Part shown: positions 16,316 through 25,722 of the stretch, piece by piece
How the letters are laid out: the number at the start of each line of letters is the position of its first letter
Position numbering within the stretch: position 1 is the first letter of the stretch
DNA from: Terrimonas rubra
GTDB lineage: Bacteria; Bacteroidota; Bacteroidia; Chitinophagales; Chitinophagaceae
Assembly (NCBI RefSeq): GCF_042686025.1
Contig: NZ_JBHUOZ010000001.1
Coordinates: 310,001-374,000, forward strand
DNA: 64,000 bases
Direction: 5' to 3'
Position numbers and translations under genes: made by a program
The notes under the pieces: model-generated
Database searches by the model: none
Seen by the model: only the letters and a program-made list of their open reading frames with translations
What the model was told of the DNA's origin: nothing

Positions 16316-19036
16316 TTATTCAAACAACCAATCTATCTCCTTGCTGGCACCACTTTCGGTTAAACCTGCATCATACAGGGGTATTATTTCATCATCATAT
16401 ACAAAGCCCAGTATTACGCATACCCCTTTTGCCAATTTCAGGATATTGTTGCCGGCAGGGAAGGTATAAGTATGCACATTTACCGGTGGCATGCCCTTTA
16501 TCACCAGTGCATTGGCAATTTTTGTATCCGCCTGGCCATAATCATTGGCCAGTGCATTGGTTTCCAGTTCCGGCGCCTTCAGGTAAACGCTATCCTGTGT
16601 AAAAGCCGCACGGGTGGGCTTAAAATAACCTACCAATACCTTTACCGGTTTGTTGTTAGTAAACTGCACCTGTGTAGGATTTTTTAATAGCTGCTTATAG
16701 GATAATTGCAGGCCTTTTAATCCTTTCAATTCTTTGGCAACAGCCATCACTTTTAAAGTGGTGTCCGCAAAAATAGCGGCCGCACTATCCAATGTATAAG
16801 CCGGTGTAATAACACCTGTTAATTTCACCGGTGCGTTGGTAAGTGGTTTTACGGTTACCACGGGTGCATTGGCATTTCGTTGCAAGGAGTCTATCTTCCT
16901 GGAGAAATGTTGTACTTCTTTTTCAAAAGGGGCCACCATCTCGTACCAGTTTTTATAAGTAGCATCTACCCCACGCATGGGTATTTTCCGTTGCTGGGTC
17001 TGCATACTGTTGGCATATAAATAAGTGCCTTTGGTAAGATCAGATAGCTTTTTATACCAGTCCACACTTTTTTGTAATAAGGGTAAGGCTTTCTGCAGGT
17101 CACTGATATCGTTGGAATATTTGTAACGCAGCGTGTGCAGGGCAGCTTCAGCCTTGTAAGCAAAATGATAGGCCAGGGCACGATAACTGTACATATCATT
17201 TTTCAATCTTTCAAATTCAGCCTGATCGGCCTTTACCCCTTTCGCCGCTGCTTCTATGGCAGCTACGGCTTTATCGCCATGTTGTTTTACTTCCTGTATA
17301 ATTTGTACCGGTGTTTCGCCAATATGTTTTTCGCCCTTCCATTCCTTTTCGGCATATTGTATCAGCATTTCTCCTTCCGGGCTTTCCCCATCGTATAGTA
17401 AGGTAAACAGGCCATAACGGTAAGGATTGATGAGTTGGGTCATGAGCATACCCAGGGTTAAAGTCTGGCGGTTACCATCGGTTATACCAAAGCGGCGTAA
17501 TAGCTTGGGGGCAATCTCACCCGATTCCTCATAAGCCGTCAGTATCTCTTTTCCCTGTTGCGCATTCGTTCCAAACTTTGAAGCCAGTAAGCCCCCCCAA
17601 TAGTTTATTTCCTCCTTCCTGTCACGCTTTGCCTTCCAGGCATAACGGCTCCAGGCGGCATACCATATCCAGTCTCTTTCAATTTGCAGTAAACGTTTTC
17701 CTTTAACACTGTCGGCACTGTAAGGCCAGTCCCAGTAAGATGCCTGCGGATACAAGTGCAGGCCATTACCGCCCATTACTTCATGCATACCAATCACCGA
17801 TTGTTGTATAAAATCGGCCGAGCCATACCGGAAAGGTTCCAGGTTGGCCAGTATATGAATGTTCTCTATTTGTACACTCCCCAGCTTACTTAAGGTCTGG
17901 TGCAACTCGGCCCAGGCGCCTCTCGGCCGGGCGTAGGTCAGGGCTTCGCCATTGAATTTGGCTTCGGTGTATAAATTTTTATACAGGGGTAAAGAAGCAC
18001 GCATCACGGCCGGGGCATCGGTATCATGTGCCCTTAATACGATCGGTGGTTCGGCAGTCTGACCAAGCGCTTTTAACCCGTCCTGTACACCGGGAATAAT
18101 GGTTTTGGTGAACCACTCAATATCATCAGGCCCTACACCTTCCATTGCTTCACCCAAGCAGACCATCAATCCAACATTGGGATATTTTTCTACAAAAGCC
18201 GCAATGGATTTACGGGTATAATCAGCAATTAAAGGTGTAATCGGTCTTTCCCTTTCCTGCGTTTTAATATGGTGATGTTCGGCAAAAGGTTTCGATACAA
18301 TAATATTATAGAACATCTGTATTACCCAGATGCCCCGTTTATCTGCTTCCGTGGTGAGGAAACTGTACATCTCCTCGTTCTTTTTAAAAGTAGCATCATC
18401 CACTTCTACCGCATAAGGATAGTCTTTCAGTCTTACCAGCGAAGCAAAAGGATGACCATTCCATAAATACAAAGAGTTCATCCGGTTGGCCACCAGCGAG
18501 TCCAGGTATTGTATCCATAGTTGTTTATCGTAAAACCAGGGGAACACTTCAGGGGTGTAAGGATATTCATACACATTCCTGCCCGGCAGGTAGTAAGGCT
18601 TTTGTACACCAATACAGGCCCCTCTCAATACCATCTCGGGCTGGTCCTGCAATTTCAAGTCAGACGGTAACTTTTTTGCCGCCTTTGATTGTTCCAGTAA
18701 TTCCAGGCAACCATATAAAACACCGGATTCATCGGCACCGGTTATGTTTATTTTTTTACCCGCAGCCTCTATCGCAAAGCCTTCTTTTCCTAGTCCTTTT
18801 GAAGGGTCAACCCCCAGTATAATTACATTACCCTTTATATTTTTAGTACCCGCAGTCGTTACTGCATCATACCCCCAGCTTTTTAAGTTTTTTACTAATT
18901 GTGCTGCGCCAAATTGTACACGGGGTGCCGCTTTGGATGGCACTACCACGTACACTTTTTCACTAGGTGCTGCCTTTACAACCGTACCACCAAACACAAA
19001 AAAACAAGTTGCCAGTATAAAACAAAAAACTCTCAT
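16316..19036 (-). CDS. Secreted GH20b/GH67-like putative glycoside hydrolase (possibly alpha-uronidase)
   Basis: About 906 residues with a signal peptide (ends VKAAP). An N-terminal alpha/beta domain of the GH20b type (about 25-125: VVVPSKAAPRVQFGAAQLVKNL, GADESGVLYGCLELLEQ) is followed by a probable TIM barrel (NRMNSLYLWNGHPFA, GLMVCLGEAMEG, PIVLRAHDTD) and a helical C-terminal half. This order is like GH67 alpha-glucuronidases. An alpha-galacturonidase or glucuronidase role would suit the pectin context, but no diagnostic residue was confirmed; Glu in CLGEAMEG is the best candidate. An in-frame GTG lies one codon upstream; the ATG at 19034-19036 is preferred. Only 9 bp separate it from GH28. 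Confidence 0.6.
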   Translation of the reverse strand: MRVFCFILATCFFVFGGTVVKAAPSEKVYVVVPSKAAPRVQFGAAQLVKNLKSWGYDAVTTAGTKNIKGNVIILGVDPSKGLGKEGFAIEAAGKKINITGADESGVLYGCLELLEQSKAAKKLPSDLKLQDQPEMVLRGACIGVQKPYYLPGRNVYEYPYTPEVFPWFYDKQLWIQYLDSLVANRMNSLYLWNGHPFASLVRLKDYPYAVEVDDATFKKNEEMYSFLTTEADKRGIWVIQMFYNIIVSKPFAEHHHIKTQERERPITPLIADYTRKSIAAFVEKYPNVGLMVCLGEAMEGVGPDDIEWFTKTIIPGVQDGLKALGQTAEPPIVLRAHDTDAPAVMRASLPLYKNLYTEAKFNGEALTYARPRGAWAELHQTLSKLGSVQIENIHILANLEPFRYGSADFIQQSVIGMHEVMGGNGLHLYPQASYWDWPYSADSVKGKRLLQIERDWIWYAAWSRYAWKAKRDRKEEINYWGGLLASKFGTNAQQGKEILTAYEESGEIAPKLLRRFGITDGNRQTLTLGMLMTQLINPYRYGLFTLLYDGESPEGEMLIQYAEKEWKGEKHIGETPVQIIQEVKQHGDKAVAAIEAAAKGVKADQAEFERLKNDMYSYRALAYHFAYKAEAALHTLRYKYSNDISDLQKALPLLQKSVDWYKKLSDLTKGTYLYANSMQTQQRKIPMRGVDATYKNWYEMVAPFEKEVQHFSRKIDSLQRNANAPVVTVKPLTNAPVKLTGVITPAYTLDSAAAIFADTTLKVMAVAKELKGLKGLQLSYKQLLKNPTQVQFTNNKPVKVLVGYFKPTRAAFTQDSVYLKAPELETNALANDYGQADTKIANALVIKGMPPVNVHTYTFPAGNNILKLAKGVCVILGFVYDDEIIPLYDAGLTESGASKEIDWLFE

Positions 19037-19045
19037 CACTTTTCA

Positions 19046-19082
19046 AAAAAAATTTGACTGCCTGTTATCCTGCTAACAGGCA
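19046..19082 (-). terminator. Possible attenuator/terminator between sugar-metabolism genes and GH genes
   Basis: Perfect 9-bp arms TGCCTGTTA (19059-19067) and TAACAGGCA (19074-19082) with a six-base loop. On the minus strand a T8 tract follows a few bases later (19046-19053), just before the start of the 900-residue hydrolase. It could partly separate the two halves of the operon. Confidence 0.5.
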
Positions 19083-19123
19083 TATTAACCGTTAAAAATT
19101 CAAGGGGAAAGTATCACCCGCTA

Positions 19124-20173
19124 CTATACCTCGCTTAACCAGGTGCCTCCTTTTTCATTACTGATATAAGCCGCTTCCACACAACGCATGGTATCAAAAG
19201 CATCATCCACGCTATTCCAGGGTTTCGTTATTACACCGGCTTTGGCCAGCATCATCTGTTCCATAGTGCCGATAAAAGCGTGCGGAAACCAGGTACCTTT
19301 AATTTCTTTTGTCTGCCATTCGGGTTGTTTCCCCTCCTGCCTTATGATATAGTGAAAACTGTCAGGCACACCATGCGGATAATTGATCAGGGCGCCATAG
19401 TTAATTTTAACAGCGCCATTGGTGCCTTCTATTTTTATATACGACTCCTGTTGCTGGTAGGCATAGTCGTGGTTATGATTGGTATGAATAGCCGCCCGCA
19501 GCATATCGCCATAATCCATGATGATATTACTGCGTACCGACGTAAGCGGCTGTGATAATGGATGTTTAAAAGAGCGGCCGTACACCCGTTCAGGGTTTCC
19601 CAAGAAGGAACGTATTAAGTCCACATAATGTACGCTATGGTACACAATTTCCATGCGGGGTTTGGTAAACAGGAACTCCCATAAATTCCAGGGCGTGTGT
19701 ACATTTACATATACTTCCATATCGGTAATGGTACCTAATTCACCGGCTTCGACCATCTTCCGGGCCTCCGCCACATAAGGAGCAAAACGTAACTGAAAGT
19801 TTACGCCGGCCTGCATTTGTCTGGCATGGGCCAGGTCAAGAATAGCTTTTGCCCCCTCAATATTTTCACCTAATGGTTTTTGTATTAATACGGTAGCGCC
19901 AACAGGAAGTTTATGTAATACCTCCACGGTTTCAGAGGCCGGTAAAGCAAAATCATAGATCACATCGTTGCCGTTTTCAGCCACCATGGCTTCCAGTGTA
20001 TCATATACTTTTTCAATCCCGAATTTTGCTGCCAGCGCCTCCGCCTTTTCTTTATTACGGTTCACTATCCCTTTTACCCGGTAGCCCGCCAGTGCATAGG
20101 CCGGCAAATGCGCATCGTGTACAATACCACCCGCACCAATAATACAAACCGGGAAATGTTGATGATTAGCCAT
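19124..20173 (-). CDS. Gfo/Idh/MocA-family oxidoreductase
   Basis: 349 residues, no signal peptide. N-terminal Rossmann fold with GAGGIVHDAHLP (13-24) for NAD(P) binding. The usual EKP motif appears as QKP (98-100), keeping the Lys. The C-terminal alpha/beta domain has HSVHYVDLIRSF, where a His-x3-Asp pattern is typical of the active site. Family members oxidise a hydroxyl or C1 of sugars, inositols and related compounds. Its start overlaps the symporter stop by 8 bp, indicating coupled translation. Beside a lactonase-like gene it could be the sugar dehydrogenase that makes the lactone; substrate unknown. Confidence 0.85.
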   Translation of the reverse strand: MANHQHFPVCIIGAGGIVHDAHLPAYALAGYRVKGIVNRNKEKAEALAAKFGIEKVYDTLEAMVAENGNDVIYDFALPASETVEVLHKLPVGATVLIQKPLGENIEGAKAILDLAHARQMQAGVNFQLRFAPYVAEARKMVEAGELGTITDMEVYVNVHTPWNLWEFLFTKPRMEIVYHSVHYVDLIRSFLGNPERVYGRSFKHPLSQPLTSVRSNIIMDYGDMLRAAIHTNHNHDYAYQQQESYIKIEGTNGAVKINYGALINYPHGVPDSFHYIIRQEGKQPEWQTKEIKGTWFPHAFIGTMEQMMLAKAGVITKPWNSVDDAFDTMRCVEAAYISNEKGGTWLSEV

Positions 20174-21212
20174 TCGCTTCGTTTCCTCCTAAATAATTGC
20201 CGTAAGTAATAACCAGTACAGCTGTCAACAATACCAACAGTGCAATGGCCAGATACGTTTTTGTTTTTTGTTGGGTAGGCTTCCATTCTTTTAACAATAT
20301 GCCTACCAGTGAACTGATGAGTACCAGCATGATCATATGAATGGCCCAGCTGGAGAATTTATAACTGCCCATACGCACATGCCCCAAACCATAAAAGAAA
20401 AACTGGCCATACCATAAAACGCCGGTAATGGCAGCCATTAAATAGTTTTTGCTGAGTATGCCTTTGCCGGCTATACGATATTCTGAAAATGTTTTTTGTT
20501 TCAGGTGTAAGTACAAACAATATAAAGCCGTAGTAACAAATGCACCTGTATTGGAAAATATATAGATCACGTTACTCTGTAAATTACCGGCGCCATAGTT
20601 AGCCGCTATATCAGCAATAGGTTGCCCCTGTTCAATAGCAAATCCATAAAAGGCAGAAAGCACACCGGCCAGTAAACAAATAGGCAAGCCTTTGGATAAA
20701 GAGAAACCGGTTTGGGTATTATGGGCCTTTTCCAGGTCCTTTTCTTTTTTTCGGCCGGCTACGCCGCAGAGGGCAATACCAATGGCGCCTAATACAATAC
20801 CAATGATAACAAAATTGGCACCATAACCGGAAAGCGTTTCCGCTAATGTGCCTTTTACCAATGGCGGTATTAAAGTGCCTAACACACAACTGATACCCAC
20901 GGAAATAGCATAAGTGAGTGAGAAACCCACATAACGGATGGCAATACCAAAAGCCGTACCGCCTATACCATACCCCATTCCTAATAAAAAGGAGTTGATC
21001 ATAGCCGAAGCGGGAGCTTCTTTCAATACTGTTGTTAATTGCGGAATAGTAAGCATGGCTATTAAAACCGGCAAAGCCAGCCAGCATACAAAAGCCTGTG
21101 CCAGCCAGTAGGTTTGCCAGCTCCAGTTACGCACCTGCTTTTGTGGCGTATAACATAAAGCCGCGCTGGATGCACCTACACCATGTAATAATATACCGTT
21201 AATAACTTCCAT
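20166..21212 (-). CDS. RhaT-family L-rhamnose/proton symporter-like permease
   Basis: 348 residues with about ten hydrophobic segments. The N-terminus (GILLHGVGASSAALCYTPQK) and the segments GMGYGIGGTAFGIAIRYVG and SVGISCVLGTLIPP match the RhaT drug/metabolite-transporter superfamily. An L-rhamnose permease fits the GH78 rhamnosidase in the same operon, although RhaT relatives may carry other 6-deoxy sugars or uronate products. It overlaps the Gfo/Idh/MocA gene and lies 153 bp after the amidohydrolase, across a gap with a dispersed repeat. I do not assign rhaT because no rhamnose isomerase or kinase is nearby. Confidence 0.85.
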   Translation of the reverse strand: MEVINGILLHGVGASSAALCYTPQKQVRNWSWQTYWLAQAFVCWLALPVLIAMLTIPQLTTVLKEAPASAMINSFLLGMGYGIGGTAFGIAIRYVGFSLTYAISVGISCVLGTLIPPLVKGTLAETLSGYGANFVIIGIVLGAIGIALCGVAGRKKEKDLEKAHNTQTGFSLSKGLPICLLAGVLSAFYGFAIEQGQPIADIAANYGAGNLQSNVIYIFSNTGAFVTTALYCLYLHLKQKTFSEYRIAGKGILSKNYLMAAITGVLWYGQFFFYGLGHVRMGSYKFSSWAIHMIMLVLISSLVGILLKEWKPTQQKTKTYLAIALLVLLTAVLVITYGNYLGGNEANG

Positions 21213-21289
21213 TCATTTAACCTGTTTGCTTTTTATTGTAAAAAACAATTTACCTGTTATGCCCTGTTTTGCTCAACAGCGATATACAG

Positions 21290-21320
21290 CTGAAAGGAGC
21301 GTCGCAATAACTGTTCATCC
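21290..21320 (-). repeat. Dispersed repeat of the GTTGCGACGCTCC family (short copy)
   Basis: The minus strand contains GTTATTGCGACGCTCCTTTC in the gap between the amidohydrolase and the symporter. It matches the core of the copies at 5453, 11696 and 62217. The rest of the 153-bp gap shows no other feature. Confidence 0.5.
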
Positions 21321-21365
21321 GTGTTACTGTCGGCGGTAACAAAAATAAACCGGCATTTTTTACAG

Positions 21366-22220
21366 CTATAACTTATAAAATTGTACGGCATTATCATGCA
21401 ATACCCTGCCACTATCTGCTTGGTTCAATAAATTATTGATCACGGTTTCATACACCTGCCAGGCATGTTCATAAGAGCCTGCCAGTAAACTCACCGGCCA
21501 GTCGCCTCCGCAAAAACAACGGTCCGTACCAAATTCCTGTAATACAAAATCAATATAAGGCGCTACATCATCGGCCTGCCATTGATGCAATTTGCCCGAT
21601 GTTGTTCCCAGTCCTGATATTTTGGCGTACAGGTTTGGCTGCTGTGCTGCTTGTTTCATTAACTCACCCCACCGGCCAAATTTTTCCTGTGTTGCAATGG
21701 GTGGCTGGTTTAAATGATCGAATACCATTTTTAAACCCGGCACCTTTTTCGTTACCTGCAATACTGTTTCAATATGCGCAGGATATATGCCTACTATATC
21801 ATACGGAATATCATTATCCGCTAATATTTCTAAACTTTTGATAACTGCCGGCTGTAATAGCCATTCTGTATTTTTTTCATCGTGTACCTGATGACGTACC
21901 CCTTTAAAGTAGGGGTTGTGCAGGTATTCCTCCTTTAACAATTTACTCACAGCTTCCGGATCAGTAAGCGGCAACCAGGCCACTACGCCTTTTATCCAGT
22001 CGTTTTCACGGGCAGCTGCCATCATCAGGTCAGTATCTTCTTTATTACCGGCCGCCTGCACCAATACCCCACCCACCACATTTGTTTTACTGCGTTCAGC
22101 CTCCAGTTGCGAGAGGTCATAGTTATTACGGAGTATAGATTCGTCTCCCTCCAGCCATGGGTAGGCAGCTTTTTGTAAATCCCAGATATGTATATGTGTA
22201 TCAATGATCGGCTGCAGCAT
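21366..22220 (-). CDS. Amidohydrolase-2 family protein, sugar lactonase-like
   Basis: 284 residues, cytoplasmic. It starts with the metal-binding motif DTHIHIWD (Asp7, His9, His11), keeps the HLNQPP and FGGDWP strands, and aligns in style with L-fuconolactonase and L-rhamnonolactonase-like amidohydrolases (COG3618). Those enzymes open 1,4- or 1,5-lactones of aldonic acids. Fourteen bases separate it from the preceding CoA-transferase gene. With the Gfo/Idh/MocA dehydrogenase it could form an oxidise-then-open pair producing a free sugar acid. That substrate logic is inference; 2-pyrone-4,6-dicarboxylate lactonase relatives belong to the same superfamily. Confidence 0.8.
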   Translation of the reverse strand: MLQPIIDTHIHIWDLQKAAYPWLEGDESILRNNYDLSQLEAERSKTNVVGGVLVQAAGNKEDTDLMMAAARENDWIKGVVAWLPLTDPEAVSKLLKEEYLHNPYFKGVRHQVHDEKNTEWLLQPAVIKSLEILADNDIPYDIVGIYPAHIETVLQVTKKVPGLKMVFDHLNQPPIATQEKFGRWGELMKQAAQQPNLYAKISGLGTTSGKLHQWQADDVAPYIDFVLQEFGTDRCFCGGDWPVSLLAGSYEHAWQVYETVINNLLNQADSGRVLHDNAVQFYKL

Positions 22221-22234
22221 CGTTAAACTTTAAA

Positions 22235-23407
22235 TCAAATATTGGCCAGCTTTGTAACCGGCTGTACTAATCCAAACTGGTTATCAATTTCAGCATTATG
22301 TTCGCCCAGCACAGGAGCGCCTCTTTCAGAAGTGATAATTTTCCCGTCAATACGGATAGGGCAACGGGTGGTAGTGATCTCCAGGCCATTGGTGGTTTTA
22401 ACCACGGTTTCCATATTCAACGCTTTATATCCTTCCTCCTGCATCAGCTCATCGTAATTTAATACGGGGGCACACCAAATATCGGCCTTTTCTAAAATAG
22501 CCAGCCAATGAGCGGCTGTATTCGTTAATAAGTGAGCCGATAAAATGGTTTTGATCTCATCCCTTTTGCTGAACCATTCCGTATTATCTGTAAACGCCTG
22601 TAAAGGCGCACAACCTAATAATTCGCCTAATACGGGAATACTACCCATTGCCAGCGCAATAAATCCTTCCTGTGTCTGGTAAATACCATAAGGCGCTGCT
22701 ATATAGGCATGACCGCTGTTTACTTCGCTGCGTTGCGGCAATGCATTCCCATCATTATAATAACAGGTCAGTACTTCAAACTGGAAATCTAAAATACTTT
22801 CCAGCATACTCACCTGTACCAACGCCCCTTTATTGGAAACAATACGGCTGTACAAAGCAGCCAGTATGCCCTGTGCCAGGTGTGTGCCGGCCAATATATC
22901 TACCACGGCCACACCCATCGGTGTAGGTCCTTCCTGTTTATTATTGCTTAACCAGGTAATACCCGATGCAGCCTGTAATAACAGGTCCTGCCCGGGCAGG
23001 TCTTTCCAGGGGCCCTCGTTACCGTAGCCCGTTATCTCCGCATATACGATCTGGGGGTTCAGCTCCTTCACTGTGTTATAATCCAGCCCGATACGCTCCA
23101 TTACACCGGGACGGAAATTATGCATCATCACATCGGCCCTGCGTAGCAACTCCTTTATTTTTACCAGGTCGTCGGGGTTTTTCAAATCGGCCACATAACT
23201 TTTTTTATTCCGGTTAATGGCATGAAAAATGGTCGATTCACCCTCTATCATCACATCCGATACATACAGTTCCCTGCATATATCGCCAATGCCGGGTTTT
23301 TCAATTTTAATCACCTGCGCTCCCATATCGGCCAGGCGCAATGATGCGGAAGGCCCCGACAGGAACTGGCTGAAATCCACCACTATTATATCTTCCAACA
23401 AACGCAT
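22235..23407 (-). CDS. CaiB/BaiF (family III) CoA-transferase, paralogue B
   Basis: 390 residues. Family III motifs are clear: DFSQFLSGP near the N-terminus, MMHNFRPGVMERIGL (94-108), GYGNEGPW (127-134) and the catalytic Asp170 in VVDILAGTHLAQGILAAL, at the position of Asp169 in formyl-CoA transferase. The family moves CoA between carboxylic acids through an aspartyl-CoA anhydride. The gene lies 3 bp after paralogue A, with which it shares the same motifs in the same order. The pair could act as a heteromeric enzyme or on successive acids. The acid substrate is unknown. Confidence 0.9.
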   Translation of the reverse strand: MRLLEDIIVVDFSQFLSGPSASLRLADMGAQVIKIEKPGIGDICRELYVSDVMIEGESTIFHAINRNKKSYVADLKNPDDLVKIKELLRRADVMMHNFRPGVMERIGLDYNTVKELNPQIVYAEITGYGNEGPWKDLPGQDLLLQAASGITWLSNNKQEGPTPMGVAVVDILAGTHLAQGILAALYSRIVSNKGALVQVSMLESILDFQFEVLTCYYNDGNALPQRSEVNSGHAYIAAPYGIYQTQEGFIALAMGSIPVLGELLGCAPLQAFTDNTEWFSKRDEIKTILSAHLLTNTAAHWLAILEKADIWCAPVLNYDELMQEEGYKALNMETVVKTTNGLEITTTRCPIRIDGKIITSERGAPVLGEHNAEIDNQFGLVQPVTKLANI

Positions 23408-23410
23408 AAA

Positions 23411-24556
23411 CTACATTTCACTTATAAAATCGCGGTAAATAGCCGCATTATCTGCCCCTACTTTCGGGGCCGGTTTATCTGATGTTAACCGTTCACCGTT
23501 GATCCGGATAGGACAACGGGTGGTTGTAATACTCATGCCTTCTGCCTGTATGGATTGTTCCATCTGGACGGCTTTATAAGCCGGGTGCTGGGTTAATTGT
23601 TGCCAGTTCAGCACTTCCATGGCCCACATATCACGACTATGCAATTGTTCCTGCCAGTAGGCAGTAGGCTGCTGTAACAAATGAGCGGCTATGATAGCTT
23701 TTATCTCATCACGATGCGTGAAGGCAGACTCAGATGTGTATGCCGCCAGTTCATCGCTGTGTATAGCTTCTGCCAACTCCTGTATATCCATCATGGCAAT
23801 GGCCAAATGTCCGTCTTTTGTTGCATAAATACCATAAGGCGCACTTAATAAAGGATGGCCATTGTTCACTGCACTGCGTACCGGCTGTTGACGGTCGGCA
23901 TAGTATGTGGTCAGTAATTCAAACTGGAAATCCAGCAGGGATTCCATCAGGCTTACCTCTATCAATGCGCCTGTATTCCTTTTCTGGCGGCGTATCAATG
24001 CTGCCAGTATACCTTGCGTTAACTGTGCCCCGCATAAAATATCGGCAATAGCAATGCCAAAGGGTACCGGTGATTGTTCTTTATTGCCCGTAGTATGGGT
24101 TAAACCGGCAATAGATTGTATCAGTAAATCCTGCCCCGGTTTATGTTTCCAGGGACCGGCTTTACCATACCCGTTGATCTCGGCATATATCAGCCGTGGG
24201 TTAATGGCCTGTACGGCTGCATAACCCAATCCTATTTTCTCCATCACACCCGGGCGGAAATTATGTATCAGCACATCTGCTTTGGTGATTATTTTTTTTA
24301 ACAGCTGCAGATCTGCTTCATTTTTCAGATCGGCCGCATAACTTTCTTTATTCCGGTTAATGGTATGGAACAACAAAGAGCTTTCATCTACCCAGAGGTT
24401 TTTAATGGACAGTTTCCTGCCGGCATCACCCACTCCCGGTCTTTCAATTTTAATAACACGGGCGCCCAGGTCGGCCAGGCGTAAGCCCGCAGCAGGCCCC
24501 GATAAATATTGGCTAAACTCCAATACCACTAATCCTTTCAACGGCAAATGACTCAT
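23411..24556 (-). CDS. CaiB/BaiF (family III) CoA-transferase, paralogue A
   Basis: 381 residues. Same layout as the next gene: EFSQYLSGPAAG, LIHNFRPGVMEKIGLGY (96-112), GYGKAGPW and catalytic Asp172 in IADILCGAQLTQGILAAL. Both copies keep the Asp, so neither looks like a dead subunit. The ATG overlaps the stop of the solute-binding-like gene by 4 bp, and the downstream paralogue follows after 3 bp, so this is a tightly coupled cassette. Likely role: activating a carboxylic acid to its CoA thioester for the MaoC-type hydratase encoded upstream (inference). Confidence 0.9.
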   Translation of the reverse strand: MSHLPLKGLVVLEFSQYLSGPAAGLRLADLGARVIKIERPGVGDAGRKLSIKNLWVDESSLLFHTINRNKESYAADLKNEADLQLLKKIITKADVLIHNFRPGVMEKIGLGYAAVQAINPRLIYAEINGYGKAGPWKHKPGQDLLIQSIAGLTHTTGNKEQSPVPFGIAIADILCGAQLTQGILAALIRRQKRNTGALIEVSLMESLLDFQFELLTTYYADRQQPVRSAVNNGHPLLSAPYGIYATKDGHLAIAMMDIQELAEAIHSDELAAYTSESAFTHRDEIKAIIAAHLLQQPTAYWQEQLHSRDMWAMEVLNWQQLTQHPAYKAVQMEQSIQAEGMSITTTRCPIRINGERLTSDKPAPKVGADNAAIYRDFISEM

Positions 24557-25722
24557 ACGGGTTGGTTTGATGGTTTAGCTTGTTTACTATGTTGATATAT
24601 CTTATTCATTTCCTGTAATGCCTCCTCAGGGTTACCATTGTGCAACAGGCATTGCTGCAGGGGTGTACCGGCATGGTCCTGGAAATGTAAATACCCGTTG
24701 TAACGCGGGCGGATATACCCGTTATCCATTACCGGTAATACATTTTTAAAATAATCATTCGTCAATACATTGGCAGCCGGCGATTCCCAGGCCTTGCGGT
24801 GCCCCGGTTGTCCGCCATGCTCCATATAAAAAGTGGACTGGCATTCCGCCGATACGATCTGCTGTGCAAAATCTATCGCTATTTTCTTATGCTCACTGAA
24901 TGCAGATACCGATATACCGGTACCGCCTACTGTTGTTTGTAATCTTTCTCCATTCACCCGCACTACATCCGCATAATGCAATAAATATTTTGCATATCCC
25001 CGGCGCGAATAGTTGGAATAACCATAAGCAAAAGGGCAATACCAGTAATCATTGGTGCTGCTCATACGTTCTGCCACTGCTATCGGGTTATACACATACA
25101 TTTCTTTATCAATAATACCATACAATTGCTGCATGGTGCGGATAGCCGCTACACCGGTCTCCACATCAATCACTTCGGTTTCATTGCTAAAGGGTGTTTT
25201 ACCATATGCAATACAAAAGGAATAAAAATTCATGAGTATATCAATGGGTATGGCCGGCACAGCTACTTTACCATCCTTTGCTAGTGATAATACCTCTTCC
25301 CATGTTTGCGGCAGGGCAACACCATTCGCTTCCAGCAGGTCCTTGCGGTAACTGGCAGCAGGTGTGGCTGCATCAATGGCCAGGGCCCACTGTTTGTCGT
25401 CGTAGTTATAACTTATATGTGATTGTCCAACCGAATGCTGTAACTGGTCGGCCAAATAATCAGCTGATAGATATTCGTTCAGGGGTAGTACACAATTAGT
25501 AGCGGCGGCACAACCCACCCACGGGTGATCAATGATCAGCAGGTCATACTCCTTTGTCAGTACTTCAATCGGAAAATCGGCAAACTCCTGTAAGGTCCGC
25601 TTCTTCCATACTATCTCCACGCCCGGGTGCAGCTCGGCATAACGCTGCGAAAAAGCCTGCAAGGGTGTAATGCCCCGGCTATGCCCCCATGTTATACCTT
25701 TTAAAACTACCGACATACTCAA
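24553..25722 (-). CDS. Solute-binding-protein-like fold without signal peptide
   Basis: 389 residues resembling family-1 extracellular sugar-binding proteins: GITWGHSRGITPLQAF, then AELHPGVEIVWKKRTLQEF, LLIIDHPWVG and a long helical C-terminal lobe. It starts MSMSVVLKGITWGH and has no signal peptide or lipobox, so it should stay in the cytoplasm. No ABC permease or ATPase is nearby. Four-base overlaps tie it to MaoC upstream and to the CoA-transferase downstream. Similar cytosolic binding-protein-like genes beside CaiB-type genes are, from memory, known in other bacteria without an assigned role. It may bind the acid substrate, act as an enzyme subunit, or be a repurposed binding fold. Confidence 0.75.
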   Translation of the reverse strand: MSMSVVLKGITWGHSRGITPLQAFSQRYAELHPGVEIVWKKRTLQEFADFPIEVLTKEYDLLIIDHPWVGCAAATNCVLPLNEYLSADYLADQLQHSVGQSHISYNYDDKQWALAIDAATPAASYRKDLLEANGVALPQTWEEVLSLAKDGKVAVPAIPIDILMNFYSFCIAYGKTPFSNETEVIDVETGVAAIRTMQQLYGIIDKEMYVYNPIAVAERMSSTNDYWYCPFAYGYSNYSRRGYAKYLLHYADVVRVNGERLQTTVGGTGISVSAFSEHKKIAIDFAQQIVSAECQSTFYMEHGGQPGHRKAWESPAANVLTNDYFKNVLPVMDNGYIRPRYNGYLHFQDHAGTPLQQCLLHNGNPEEALQEMNKIYQHSKQAKPSNQPV

